Below, piece after piece: positions 20,573-28,924 of a stretch of DNA of 64,000 nt. Origin of the DNA: an uncultured Pelagibacteraceae bacterium (GTDB lineage Bacteria > Pseudomonadota > Alphaproteobacteria > Pelagibacterales > Pelagibacteraceae); NCBI GenBank assembly GCA_902629695.1, contig CACORY010000003.1, positions 1 to 64,000 on the forward strand. The letters run 5' to 3'. The translations under genes were made by a program, and so were the position numbers. The first letter of the stretch is position 1, and each line of letters begins with the position of its first letter. The notes beneath the pieces were generated by a model. The model did no database searches, had not been told where the DNA came from, and worked only from the letters and a program-made list of their open reading frames with translations.

Positions 20573-20848
20573 CTATTTTTGCATGTTTTTTGCAGATCTA
20601 ATTACATTGGTTATTCCAGCAACTACCCCTACAAAAAAAAAAATTAAAATTAACCATGGTTTAGTACCAAAGGTCTTGTCTAAAATAAACCCAATAATTG
20701 TCCCTACTGCAACTGCCGAAACTAGTTCCGTGCTAAGCTTAAAAGCAGTGCCAATTGGGGATGGATTATGTTTTTTGTTTGAAAAATTTCGTTTATTAGC
20801 CTTTCTCTTTGCAATTTCTAAGCGAGTTTTAAACTGATCTTTTGACAT
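20573..20848 (-). CDS. atpI: ATP synthase accessory protein AtpI
   Basis: The 91-residue protein has a charged N-terminal ~30 residues and two membrane helices at about 40-60 and 66-84, with GTIIGFILDKTFGTKPWLI typical of the AtpI / putative F0F1-ATPase subunit family. It is thought to help c-ring assembly or magnesium handling, though its role is debated. It opens the F0 operon, 9 bp downstream of smc on the same strand. Confidence 0.88.
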   Translation of the reverse strand: MSKDQFKTRLEIAKRKANKRNFSNKKHNPSPIGTAFKLSTELVSAVAVGTIIGFILDKTFGTKPWLILIFFFVGVVAGITNVIRSAKNMQK

Positions 20849-20857
20849 TTATTTTAT

Positions 20858-23254
20858 TTAGGCAACCATGCTTTCTGCTTTTTGTAAGTCAACCGCCACT
20901 AACTGACTAATTCCTTTCTCAGGCATTGACACTCCGTATAATCTGTTCATTTTTGACATAGTTAAAGCATGATGAGTAACAATAATAAATTTTGTGTTAG
21001 TTATTTTGGTAAGTTCATCTAATAAATTACAAAATCTAGTTACATTTGCATCATCTAATGGTGCATCCACTTCATCCAAAACACAAATTGGTGATGGATT
21101 AGTTAAGAAAACTGCAAAAATAAGTGAGAGGGCTGTTAGAGCTTGTTCACCACCTGACAATAAAGTTATTGATTGTAATCTTTTACCTGGAGGACTTACT
21201 AACATTTCTAAACCCGCCTCAAGAGGATCCTCAGAATCCACAAGTTCTAATTTAGCATTTCCACCATTAAATAATTTTGTATAAACTTCATTAAATTTTC
21301 TGTTAACTTTTTCAAAAGCCTCAACAAGTCTTTCTCTTCCTTTTTGATTTAATTCATTAATGCTATCTTTCAACTTTACTATCGCAGTCACTAGGTCTGC
21401 TCTATCTTGCTCCATTTTTTTTATCTCTGAAACATATTTATTAGTTTCTTCATCTGCTTTTAAATTTACTGAACCTAATTTTTCTCTTTCTTGTTTTTTC
21501 TTGTCCAATAAATCTTCTTGATTAACTGCATCAGGAAGTTCTTCAACACCATATAAATTTGAATTTTCCAAAATATTATCTTCTGTAAGATTAAGTTCAG
21601 AATTAATCCTATCAATTAAATCACTTTTTCTTTTTTTTAGACCTTCAATAGTTGCACTAGAGCTTGCTTTTCTCTCTCTAATTTGAATTGATTGCTCTTG
21701 TATTTCATTAAGTTGATTTCTGAAAATTTCAATTTTTTCGTCCGTTTCATTTATTATTTTTTCATTTTCATTTTTTTCGTTTTCAGAAATTCTTAAATTT
21801 TCAGAAATCTGCCCTTTTTTTTCTGCTTGGATTTTTGGTTGATTATCTAATTTCTCTAGTTGGTTATTGGATTTATTTTTTCTCTCGGTTAATTCATTCA
21901 TCATTTTCTCAGAATTTAAAAGCAAATTTTTCCAACTTTCAATTTCTTTTTTGATAATACTAATTCTTTCATTTCTTTTAACAGATTCTTTTTTGATATT
22001 TTGATTCATGCTATAGCTGTCAGCATATTTTTCTATACTTCTTTCAATAATATTTAAGGATTTGATTGCTTCTTCATTTTTATTCAAAGATATAAAATTT
22101 TTTATGTTTTCTATTTCAATTTTAAGATCATTTTTTGATTTGTTTAAATCATCATTTGATTGTTTTTCAGTTTCATAATATTTTGAGTCTATTTCTATTA
22201 GGTCACTCTTTTCTTCTTTAAGTCTTTTTTCATTGGAATTAGCATCAATAATTATTCCTTTTTCTCGAGAAATATCATCATCAATTGTATCTAAAGTTTT
22301 TTTAATATTTTCAATTTCCTCTTGTACTCTTGTATTTTCTTTATCCAAGTTCTGTAATTCCAAATTAAGTCTTTGAATTTTTGACAAATTTTCAATATTT
22401 TTTTCTCTTAATGGATTAACTTTTTCTGTCTCAGATTTAATTATTTTTTCTAAATCTGAAATTTTATTTGTATAACCACTAACTTCTCCCTCTGCTTCGG
22501 TATTAATTTCATTCTCAACTTTTATTTCTTTGTCAATTTCTAATAATTTTAGATAGTAAAGTCCTGCTTCAATCTTTTTAATATCATTAGAAATATTTTT
22601 ATATTTGGAGGCTTCTTCTGCTTGTTTTTGAAGATTGGCTAGCTGTCTTTCTTGTTGTTTTCTCAGCTCATCCGCACGTTTCAAATTGTTTTCTGCAGCG
22701 TTTAATCTTAATTCTGCCTCATGTCTTCTAACATGCAAACCTGAAATTCCTGCAGCTTCTTCCAAAATTGCTCTTCTATCAGTTGGTTTTGCTGTTACTA
22801 AAGCACCAATACGACCTTGACTAATCATCGAAGGTGAATGAGCCCCTGTAGATAAATCTGCAAAAAACATTTGAGCATCTCTTGCTCTAACTTCTTTATC
22901 ATTTATGTAGAACTTTGATCCTTTGTCTTTTTCAATTTTTCTTCTAACATTAATTTCGGTTAATTCCCTATATTGAACTGGTCCTTCATTACTCTCATTT
23001 CTTACTGTAACCGAAACTTCTGCAATATTTTTTGATGGTTTATTCGAAGTGCCAGAAAATATCACATCTTCCATACCAGATCCTCTCATACTTTTTGCAG
23101 AGGTCTCTCCCATAACCCACCTTAGCGACTCCACTATATTTGATTTTCCACATCCATTTGGGCCGACAATTCCAGTTAAACCATCTTCGATTAGGAAATT
23201 GGTTTTGTCAGCGAATGATTTAAACCCATTTAATTGGATTTTTTTAAAGTCCAT
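20858..23254 (-). CDS. smc: SMC-type chromosome segregation ATPase lacking a hinge
   Basis: The 798-residue protein has both SMC ATPase halves: Walker A GPNGCGKSN at 31-39, R-loop region KSMRGSGMEDVIFSG, signature LLSGGEQALTALSL near 698-711, Walker B ICVLDEVDAPLDD near 723-735 and H-loop VTHH near 760. Bacterial SMCs are usually ~1150-1200 residues with a glycine-rich hinge in mid-chain. Here residues ~200-610 are charged coiled coil with very few glycines, and neither a hinge-like segment nor a CxxC zinc hook is present. Position (mutY-dciA-dsbA-smc) matches the alphaproteobacterial smc locus. The frame is continuous, so this is not a frameshift. Confidence 0.87.
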   Translation of the reverse strand: MDFKKIQLNGFKSFADKTNFLIEDGLTGIVGPNGCGKSNIVESLRWVMGETSAKSMRGSGMEDVIFSGTSNKPSKNIAEVSVTVRNESNEGPVQYRELTEINVRRKIEKDKGSKFYINDKEVRARDAQMFFADLSTGAHSPSMISQGRIGALVTAKPTDRRAILEEAAGISGLHVRRHEAELRLNAAENNLKRADELRKQQERQLANLQKQAEEASKYKNISNDIKKIEAGLYYLKLLEIDKEIKVENEINTEAEGEVSGYTNKISDLEKIIKSETEKVNPLREKNIENLSKIQRLNLELQNLDKENTRVQEEIENIKKTLDTIDDDISREKGIIIDANSNEKRLKEEKSDLIEIDSKYYETEKQSNDDLNKSKNDLKIEIENIKNFISLNKNEEAIKSLNIIERSIEKYADSYSMNQNIKKESVKRNERISIIKKEIESWKNLLLNSEKMMNELTERKNKSNNQLEKLDNQPKIQAEKKGQISENLRISENEKNENEKIINETDEKIEIFRNQLNEIQEQSIQIRERKASSSATIEGLKKRKSDLIDRINSELNLTEDNILENSNLYGVEELPDAVNQEDLLDKKKQEREKLGSVNLKADEETNKYVSEIKKMEQDRADLVTAIVKLKDSINELNQKGRERLVEAFEKVNRKFNEVYTKLFNGGNAKLELVDSEDPLEAGLEMLVSPPGKRLQSITLLSGGEQALTALSLIFAVFLTNPSPICVLDEVDAPLDDANVTRFCNLLDELTKITNTKFIIVTHHALTMSKMNRLYGVSMPEKGISQLVAVDLQKAESMVA

Positions 23255-23262
23255 AGATAGAC

Positions 23263-23838
23263 TTATATCAGTTTTTCTAAAGATTTTTTTAAATTTTTAT
23301 AATTAAGGGATTTTTCAAACTTTTTGTTATTAATTATTATCGTAGGAGTAGCATTTATTTCAAAATTTTTTGTTCCTTCGATTCGATCATTTATAACAAA
23401 ATCTTCTATTTTTTTATTATCAACACATTTGTTAAAATTTAGACTAAAACCCTCATCTTTTAAAAACTTCTCTAAACTTGTATTTACTTCTTCGATTGTA
23501 CCACCTTTGATCCAAGCTTGCTGATTGGAGTATAAGGTCTCTAAAATTTCAAGACTTTGATTTTCTTGACATTGAGCAATTTTTGCAGCATTTAAAGCAG
23601 CAAGATCTAAAGGAAAATGTCTAAATTCAATTTTGACCAATCCTTTATCTATATAATCTTTTTTTAGTTCAGGATAAATTTTTTTATGAAAATCTGCACA
23701 GTGGCTACATGTTAAAGACTCATAAGCAATAATAGTAATTCTTGCGTTTAAATCTCCAGAAACAATTCTTTTAATTTCTGAGTTTGCATTGGTAAAAGAA
23801 GCAAGAAAATAAATTAGTAATATAAAAATTTTTTTCAT
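23263..23838 (-). CDS. DsbA-family thiol-disulfide oxidoreductase, secreted
   Basis: The 191-residue protein has a signal peptide (first ~19 residues, ending TNANS) and a DsbA-like thioredoxin fold. The active site is CSHC at residues 44-47 in YESLTCSHCADFH, with the cis-proline loop NATPTIIIN near 165-173. It likely acts on periplasmic disulfides. Homologues regularly sit beside smc and mutY in Alphaproteobacteria. It is 8 bp upstream of smc and overlaps dciA by 4 bp. Confidence 0.88.
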   Translation of the reverse strand: MKKIFILLIYFLASFTNANSEIKRIVSGDLNARITIIAYESLTCSHCADFHKKIYPELKKDYIDKGLVKIEFRHFPLDLAALNAAKIAQCQENQSLEILETLYSNQQAWIKGGTIEEVNTSLEKFLKDEGFSLNFNKCVDNKKIEDFVINDRIEGTKNFEINATPTIIINNKKFEKSLNYKNLKKSLEKLI

Positions 23839-24323
23839 TTTTCTTTAAATACTTTTGACAATTCTATTAGTGATTTCTTTATTTTTTCATTTTTAACATC
23901 ATTAATCTTTTTATGAAACCTATCAATTGTCACATTATTCTTTTCTGAGCTTTCTTTTGTAATTTTCAAATTTTCGTCATCAAAACTCATAAATTTAATT
24001 TTTTCAACAACAGTGTATCCAAAATGATTGTTCATTCTATCAATAATATTTTTTTTTGAATATTCTAAATCAACCTCATGTCCTCTTTTGACCATGATTA
24101 AAAGAGTGCTAACACTAAATTTATTAGAGTTTTTTAAAGATTTTGGATAACAAACCTTAAATAAACTATCCCCAATAATGATTTTCCAGTTATTTAATAT
24201 TTCAGAATAAATATGTCCTTTTTTATTAATGACTCTTTTAATATTTTTTGGCAAAGTGTCTTTAAAGGATCTTAATCCTTGAATGCTTCTATTTCTCTGC
24301 TTAGTATATTTTTTATAATGCAT
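23835..24323 (-). CDS. dciA: DUF721/DciA-like protein, putative DnaB helicase loader
   Basis: From the ATG at 24323 the protein is 162 residues. The region GLRSFKDTLPKNIKRVINKK, then YSEILNNWKIIIGDSL and GHEVDLEYSKKNIIDRMNNHFG, fits DUF721, the family that contains DciA, the ancestral loader of the replicative helicase. The C-terminal ~55 residues are charged and probably disordered. A longer reading from 24335 exists but would run further into mutY. The start codon is back-to-back with that of mutY in the hexamer ATGCAT. DciA function is inferred from the family. Confidence 0.72.
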   Translation of the reverse strand: MHYKKYTKQRNRSIQGLRSFKDTLPKNIKRVINKKGHIYSEILNNWKIIIGDSLFKVCYPKSLKNSNKFSVSTLLIMVKRGHEVDLEYSKKNIIDRMNNHFGYTVVEKIKFMSFDDENLKITKESSEKNNVTIDRFHKKINDVKNEKIKKSLIELSKVFKEK

Positions 24324-25304
24324 ACGAAAGAACAATTATTAACAAAAAAAATTCTCAATTGGTATGATTTAAATAAAAGGTCGTTACCATGGCGAAAAGA
24401 TGTTTCTTTTAAAAAAAAACAATATTACACTTTAGTAAGTGAATTTATGTTGCAACAAACACAGGTTGTAACAGTAATTCCTTATTTTAAAAGGTTTATA
24501 AAATTTATTCCAAATTTTAATTCACTTGCGAAAGTAAAAAATGAAAAATTGATTAAACTATGGGAGGGTCTGGGGTACTATTCAAGAGCTAGAAATTTAA
24601 AAAAAACCGCTCAATTAATTATTAAAAACTTTAGAGGAAATTTACCAAATAATTTTGATGATTTGACTAAACTACCAGGAATAGGAAATTATACTGCAAG
24701 TGCAATTCTAGCTATTGTTTTTAATAGACCATACATTCCATTGGATGGAAATGTAGAAAGAGTTTTGAAAAGATATCTTTATTTAAAAAAAGATAAAGAA
24801 ATTCAAAAGTCTAATCTTATAGAAAAAAAAACTATATTTGGAAAATCCTTGAGATCAGGTGATTATGCTCAAGCCTTAATGGAATTGGGAGCCTTAATTT
24901 GTAAACCTACAAATCCAATATGTAATGAATGTCCAATTTCAAAAAATTGTAAATCTTACAAAAAAAAAGATTTTAATTTAATTAAGACCACGAAGAAAAA
25001 CTTAGAAAAATATTTCATTTTAAAAGTGTATAAAAAAAACCAAAGTTATTTATTAATTAAAAATACTAAGTTTAATTTTTTAAAAAATTTATCAATATTT
25101 CCTATGGAGGAACTTTCAAATCCTAAAAATTTTAATGAAAATTTAAACTTTAAAATGTCTAACATGAATATGAATATAAAAATTCAATATTTTAAATTTA
25201 ATCAAAAATTTCCCTCATCTTACTGGATAGATAAAAAGAAATTAGATAGTTACATGTTGCCATCATTTACAAAAAAAGTTGTTCGATATCTAGAGAAAAA
25301 TTAA
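24318..25304 (+). CDS. mutY: A/G-specific adenine glycosylase
   Basis: From the ATG at 24318 the protein is 328 residues. It has the HhH-GPD fold: LPWRKD near residue 21, EFMLQQTQVVTVIPYF near 40-55, LWEGLGYYSRARNL near 78-91 and LPGIGNYTASAI near 116-127, then the catalytic Asp in IPLDGNVERV. The 4Fe-4S loop CKPTNPICNECPISKNC is intact near 194-210. The C-terminal NUDIX-like 8-oxoG recognition domain is short. It removes A mispaired with 8-oxoG. I chose 24318 over the TTG at 24279, which would lie in dciA. Confidence 0.93.
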   Translation: MHTKEQLLTKKILNWYDLNKRSLPWRKDVSFKKKQYYTLVSEFMLQQTQVVTVIPYFKRFIKFIPNFNSLAKVKNEKLIKLWEGLGYYSRARNLKKTAQLIIKNFRGNLPNNFDDLTKLPGIGNYTASAILAIVFNRPYIPLDGNVERVLKRYLYLKKDKEIQKSNLIEKKTIFGKSLRSGDYAQALMELGALICKPTNPICNECPISKNCKSYKKKDFNLIKTTKKNLEKYFILKVYKKNQSYLLIKNTKFNFLKNLSIFPMEELSNPKNFNENLNFKMSNMNMNIKIQYFKFNQKFPSSYWIDKKKLDSYMLPSFTKKVVRYLEKN

Positions 25305-26446
25305 TGAAAAAAATTGCTATTATTGGAGCTGGTATTTCAGGATTATTTATTGCGAATTTATTTAAAAAAAATTCAAATTATCAAATATCAATTTATGAAA
25401 AAAATAACTCAATTAATTTAGACGAGGGTTATGGAATTCAATTATCTGTAAATAGTGTGAAGCTTTTAAACAAAATTGGATTTTATAAATTTAAAGATGA
25501 GAAAAAATTCAATCCAGATAAAATAAATTTTTATTCTATAAAAAGCACAAAGAAAATATGTGACTTAGATATCTCTTATTTTAATTCAAAAGACTGCAAG
25601 TACACTACTTTGAAAAGATCTGATTTGATAAATTTTTTAAATGAGGATGTAAAGGATTTGATAAAACATAGTCATAGCATTTCTCAGATTGAACATGAAA
25701 ATCATAAAATTAAACTTACTTTTGAAAATAGAGAAAATTCTGAATGTGATTACTTAATTATTTCTGATGGTGTTTTTTCAAATAGTAAAAATCTTATTTC
25801 AAAAAATCCAACTCGACCAAAATATAATAACACTCTTGCTATTAGAGGAATGATACCAAATTCTCCTAAAATTGATTATAAAAATATTTCGTTGTTTTTA
25901 GGTCCTGATTTTCATCAAGTAATTTACCCAGTATCTCAAAATGGAGATTTAAATTTTATAGCGATAATGAGATATGAACTTACTTTAGAAAAACAAAAAA
26001 ACTATTCTTTATTTAGTGAAAATTCTTTTATTAAAAAAGTTTTAGAAAATGTTCCAAAAGAAAACAAAGCTTTTTTTGAAAACGTTAAAGAATTAAAGAT
26101 ATTTCCAGTATTTGTTAGTAGCGATTTTTTTGAAACTAAAAATGATAATATTAATCTTATAGGCGATGCTTTTTTTGCTTTTCAACCATCATTTGCCCAA
26201 GGGGCATCACAGTCTATAGAGAGTGCTTATGAATTATTTAAGAGCATAGAAAATAATACAGAAGGTAATTATTTTAAAAGTAGAGTTTACAAAACTAAAA
26301 TGGTGAATAATAGATCAAAATTCAATCAATTTGCATTTCATTTATCAAGCCCTTTAACTACATTTTTTAGAAATATTTTTTTAAAAAGGTTAGTTAAAAA
26401 TAAAAAGTTTTTAGAGAGTTATTTGGGAAAAATATATAACAATTAA
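25304..26446 (+). CDS. FAD-dependent aromatic-ring-type monooxygenase
   Basis: The 380-residue flavoprotein has the N-terminal FAD motif [17 protein letters not shown], a DG motif in [17 protein letters not shown] near 149-165, and the GD motif [18 protein letters not shown] near 287-304. This is the PHBH-type group A monooxygenase layout. Candidates include ubiquinone-ring hydroxylases and salicylate-hydroxylase-like enzymes; the substrate cannot be decided. It shares one base with the mutY stop (TAATG) and ends on a TTAA shared with ccrM. Confidence 0.82.
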   Translation: MKKIAIIGAGISGLFIANLFKKNSNYQISIYEKNNSINLDEGYGIQLSVNSVKLLNKIGFYKFKDEKKFNPDKINFYSIKSTKKICDLDISYFNSKDCKYTTLKRSDLINFLNEDVKDLIKHSHSISQIEHENHKIKLTFENRENSECDYLIISDGVFSNSKNLISKNPTRPKYNNTLAIRGMIPNSPKIDYKNISLFLGPDFHQVIYPVSQNGDLNFIAIMRYELTLEKQKNYSLFSENSFIKKVLENVPKENKAFFENVKELKIFPVFVSSDFFETKNDNINLIGDAFFAFQPSFAQGASQSIESAYELFKSIENNTEGNYFKSRVYKTKMVNNRSKFNQFAFHLSSPLTTFFRNIFLKRLVKNKKFLESYLGKIYNN

Positions 26447-27513
26447 TTATTAGAAATTAATCTCTGTCTTAAATGATCAATGGGAACTGACCGACCATCT
26501 AAATTAAAGTGCCAAAAAGTCCATCCATTACAGCTTTCAGCTCCAAGTATTGTAGCAGCAACTTTGTGAATTGAGCCTTCGGCTTGAGCGTGTTTAATAC
26601 TGCCATCAGCCATGATTTTTGCATTAATTTTCTTTTTATTATCAAAAATGGTAGTACCTGGTTTAATTATTCCTAATTCAACTAATGAGCCAAAAGGTAT
26701 TCTTGGTTTTGATCTGCCATTTTGCAGGGTATCTAAATAATCATCTTCAATAGGTTTAGTTACTCTTAATCTTTGTTCAGCAGCTTTAAAATAGGTCTTT
26801 TCTTTTTCAATTCCGTAGTAATTTCTACCTAGTTTTTTAGCTACCGTCGCTGTAGTTCCAGATCCTAAAAACGGATCTAAAACTAAATCATTTTTATTCG
26901 AAGTAGCCAATAAAATTCTGTGAAGTAGGGCCTGTGGTTTTTGTGTAGAATGTACTTTTTTACCATTCTTTTTCAGTCTCTCAGAGCCATTACAGATCGG
27001 TAATTCCCAATTAGACCTCATTTGAAGATCATCATTCAAACACTTTAAGGATTGGTAGTTAAAAGTATATTTTGATTTTTCAGATTTTGATGCCCAAATT
27101 AAAGTTTCATGAGCATTTGTAAAACGTGTCCCTCTAAAATTTGGCATAGGATTTTTTTTGTTCCAAATAACATCATTTAAAATCCAAAATCCTAAATTTT
27201 GTATAGCTGTTCCAACTCTAAATATATTGTGGTAACTCCCTATTACCCAAATTGCTCCATTTTTTTTTAAAATTCTTTTACATTCAGTTAGCCAAGAGTA
27301 AGTAAATTCATCATATTTTTTAAAATTTTCAAATTGATCCCATTTATCATTTACCGCACTAACTTTAGATCTGTCAGGTCTTGTAAGCTCACTTTTAAGT
27401 TGTAGATTGTAAGGAGGGTCTGCAAAAATTAGATCAAAAGTTTCATCAGGAATTTTTTTTAATTCTTTTAAACTATCTCCATTAATTAATTTATTTTTTA
27501 AATCTAAATTCAT
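26443..27513 (-). CDS. ccrM: CcrM-type adenine-N6 DNA methyltransferase (GANTC)
   Basis: The 356-residue protein is a beta-class methyltransferase: catalytic motif [13 protein letters not shown] (DPPY at 32-35) comes before the SAM motif [20 protein letters not shown] near residues 205-224. The C-terminal ~90 residues form the RAMA-like domain that marks CcrM, with [20 protein letters not shown] and the ending [19 protein letters not shown]. CcrM methylates GANTC and is cell-cycle regulated in Alphaproteobacteria. Its apparent promoter contains two GANTC sites. It lies downstream of rnhB on the same strand. Confidence 0.94.
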   Translation of the reverse strand: MNLDLKNKLINGDSLKELKKIPDETFDLIFADPPYNLQLKSELTRPDRSKVSAVNDKWDQFENFKKYDEFTYSWLTECKRILKKNGAIWVIGSYHNIFRVGTAIQNLGFWILNDVIWNKKNPMPNFRGTRFTNAHETLIWASKSEKSKYTFNYQSLKCLNDDLQMRSNWELPICNGSERLKKNGKKVHSTQKPQALLHRILLATSNKNDLVLDPFLGSGTTATVAKKLGRNYYGIEKEKTYFKAAEQRLRVTKPIEDDYLDTLQNGRSKPRIPFGSLVELGIIKPGTTIFDNKKKINAKIMADGSIKHAQAEGSIHKVAATILGAESCNGWTFWHFNLDGRSVPIDHLRQRLISNN

Positions 27514-27526
27514 TTTTTAAAAATAA

Positions 27527-27555
27527 ATTAGACTCTAAAAAGATTCTTGGGTCAA
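27527..27555 (-). promoter_or_regulatory. candidate ccrM promoter with two GANTC sites
   Basis: On the minus strand TTGACC (27555-27550) and TCTAAT (27532-27527) are spaced by exactly 17 bases, each one mismatch from the sigma-70 consensus. GAATC (27546-27542) lies in the spacer. GAGTC (27535-27531) overlaps the first two bases of the -10 box. The -10 box ends 13 bases before the ATG, so the leader would be very short and no Shine-Dalgarno is visible. Confidence 0.55.
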
Positions 27556-27617
27556 CCTACGATTGAATTATTTGAATTAAATTTGTGTAAAATTTTTTTG
27601 GGATTACCATATATTGT

Positions 27618-27632
27618 GTTTCTACGTGAAAC
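27618..27632. repeat. 15-base inverted repeat GTTTC-TACGT-GAAAC
   Basis: Two perfect 5-base arms flank a 5-base centre, directly after the rnhB stop. It resembles the ParB site parS (TGTTTCACGTGAAACA) but has one extra base in the centre. It has no following T-run on the minus strand, so it is not a standard terminator. Confidence 0.35.
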
Positions 27633-28196
27633 CTATCTTATTTTATTAAAAGGTGAAAAAGTTTTCCTATGATGAGATGTTACACCTAGTGTTTTAATAG
27701 CTTTTAAATGTTGTTTTGTCCCATACCCATGATTCTTATCCCAGCAATAACCTTTAAATTTTTTTCCTAAATTAGTTATCATTTTATCACGTGTAACTTT
27801 TGCAATAATTGATGCAGCAGAGATCGATGGTATTTTTTGGTCACCTTTAACTACTGAATTTAATTTATAATTTTTGATTTTTGGCAATTTGTTTCCATCA
27901 ATCAGCACCAAAGAGGGTTTTTTTCGTAATTTAATAATAGCTCTTGTCATTGCAAGTAAGCTTGCATGCAAAATATTTTTTTTTTCAATTTCTTTAACGG
28001 TCGCTTTTCCTATGGCCCATACAGAGTTTTTTTTTATATATTTTGCTAAAATTTCTCTTTTTGTTTTTGTTAATTTTTTTGAGTCTTTTAATAATTTTTT
28101 ATTTATAGAGTTATTTAATATTACTGCTGCAGCATATACAGGGCCTATTAAGCTTCCTCTGCCCACTTCATCTACACCTGCAATTACTTCCATCAA
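27633..28196 (-). CDS. rnhB: ribonuclease HII
   Basis: The 187-residue protein begins IAGVDEVGRGSLIGPVYAAA, with the Asp-Glu pair of the active site, and has LIDGNKLPKI near residues 98-107 (third Asp), DQKIPSISAASIIAKVTRDK near 118-137 and the KNHGYGTKQH loop. It excises single ribonucleotides and primers from DNA. It overlaps the UDG homologue by ATGA (28193-28196). Adjacency with ccrM is common in Alphaproteobacteria. Confidence 0.95.
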   Translation of the reverse strand: MMEVIAGVDEVGRGSLIGPVYAAAVILNNSINKKLLKDSKKLTKTKREILAKYIKKNSVWAIGKATVKEIEKKNILHASLLAMTRAIIKLRKKPSLVLIDGNKLPKIKNYKLNSVVKGDQKIPSISAASIIAKVTRDKMITNLGKKFKGYCWDKNHGYGTKQHLKAIKTLGVTSHHRKTFSPFNKIR

Positions 28197-28912
28197 ATAT
28201 TTATATTTAAATCTTGAATTTTTTTTTTAATTTTTTTTAAATCTTCCCATGAATATTTCTTATTTTCGGGAAATCTGATTAAATAAGAGGGACTAAAAGT
28301 TATTATAATTGGAATATTAACATTATTAGAGATTAGTTCTCTCCATTTTCCTCTTTCATCTGAGATTTTATTATTCATTCCGGTTACAGTCTCCATAGCA
28401 GTGCTTCCCATCAGCACTAAAATTTTTGGATTTATAATAGAAATATGTTCTTTTAAAAATTTTGAGTACCGCTTTATATCTTGAGTAGATGGTTTTTTGT
28501 CTTCAGGAATACGAAAGTTTATAGAGTAAGTGAGATATATTTTTTCTATTTTTATATTAATTGCGATTAACATTTTTTTTAAAAGTTCTCCCGCATCTCC
28601 CTGAAAAGCAAATCCAGTTTCATCCTCTTTTTCTCCAGGAGCCTCGCCAATTAACATAATTGGACTATTAATGTCGCCATGACCAAAAATAAGATTTTTT
28701 GAATTCTTTCTTAAATTACAATTTTCAATTGAATTTATTTTTTTTTTAAGTTCAGAAAGTTTTTTGGTTTTATCGTCTTCAATATTTCCTGTGTTATTTT
28801 CATCAGATTTGAACCTATTTATTGTATTTTTATAAAAAGAAAAATTAGGCTCAAAGCTATTTATTAACTCCTGCTCATAATTAGCATTTTGATTTAGAAG
28901 TTTTTTCATCAT
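28193..28912 (-). CDS. uracil-DNA glycosylase family 4/5 homologue without Fe-S cysteines
   Basis: The 239-residue protein matches family-4 UDG in order: motif A LIGEAPGEKEDETGFAFQGD (GEAPG 89-93), then the RIPEDKKPSTQD segment near 134-145, then LVLMGSTAMETVTG and RGKW, then YLIRFPENKK. The expected four cluster cysteines are reduced to one (Cys65). By alignment to the usual pattern, Phe133 and Tyr149 replace two others. Motif B, normally HPS/HPA, reads FSPSYL with Ser207 in place of His. The first ~60 residues are a non-conserved linker. Activity is therefore uncertain. It is 12 bp from the divergent TPR gene. Confidence 0.78.
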   Translation of the reverse strand: MMKKLLNQNANYEQELINSFEPNFSFYKNTINRFKSDENNTGNIEDDKTKKLSELKKKINSIENCNLRKNSKNLIFGHGDINSPIMLIGEAPGEKEDETGFAFQGDAGELLKKMLIAINIKIEKIYLTYSINFRIPEDKKPSTQDIKRYSKFLKEHISIINPKILVLMGSTAMETVTGMNNKISDERGKWRELISNNVNIPIIITFSPSYLIRFPENKKYSWEDLKKIKKKIQDLNINI

Positions 28913-28924
28913 AAATTATACTTA

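Noticed and set aside
24279..24317. Longer mutY N-terminus from TTG at 24279
   Set aside because: It would overlap dciA by 45 bases and adds residues not matching MutY; ATG at 24318 fits the family.
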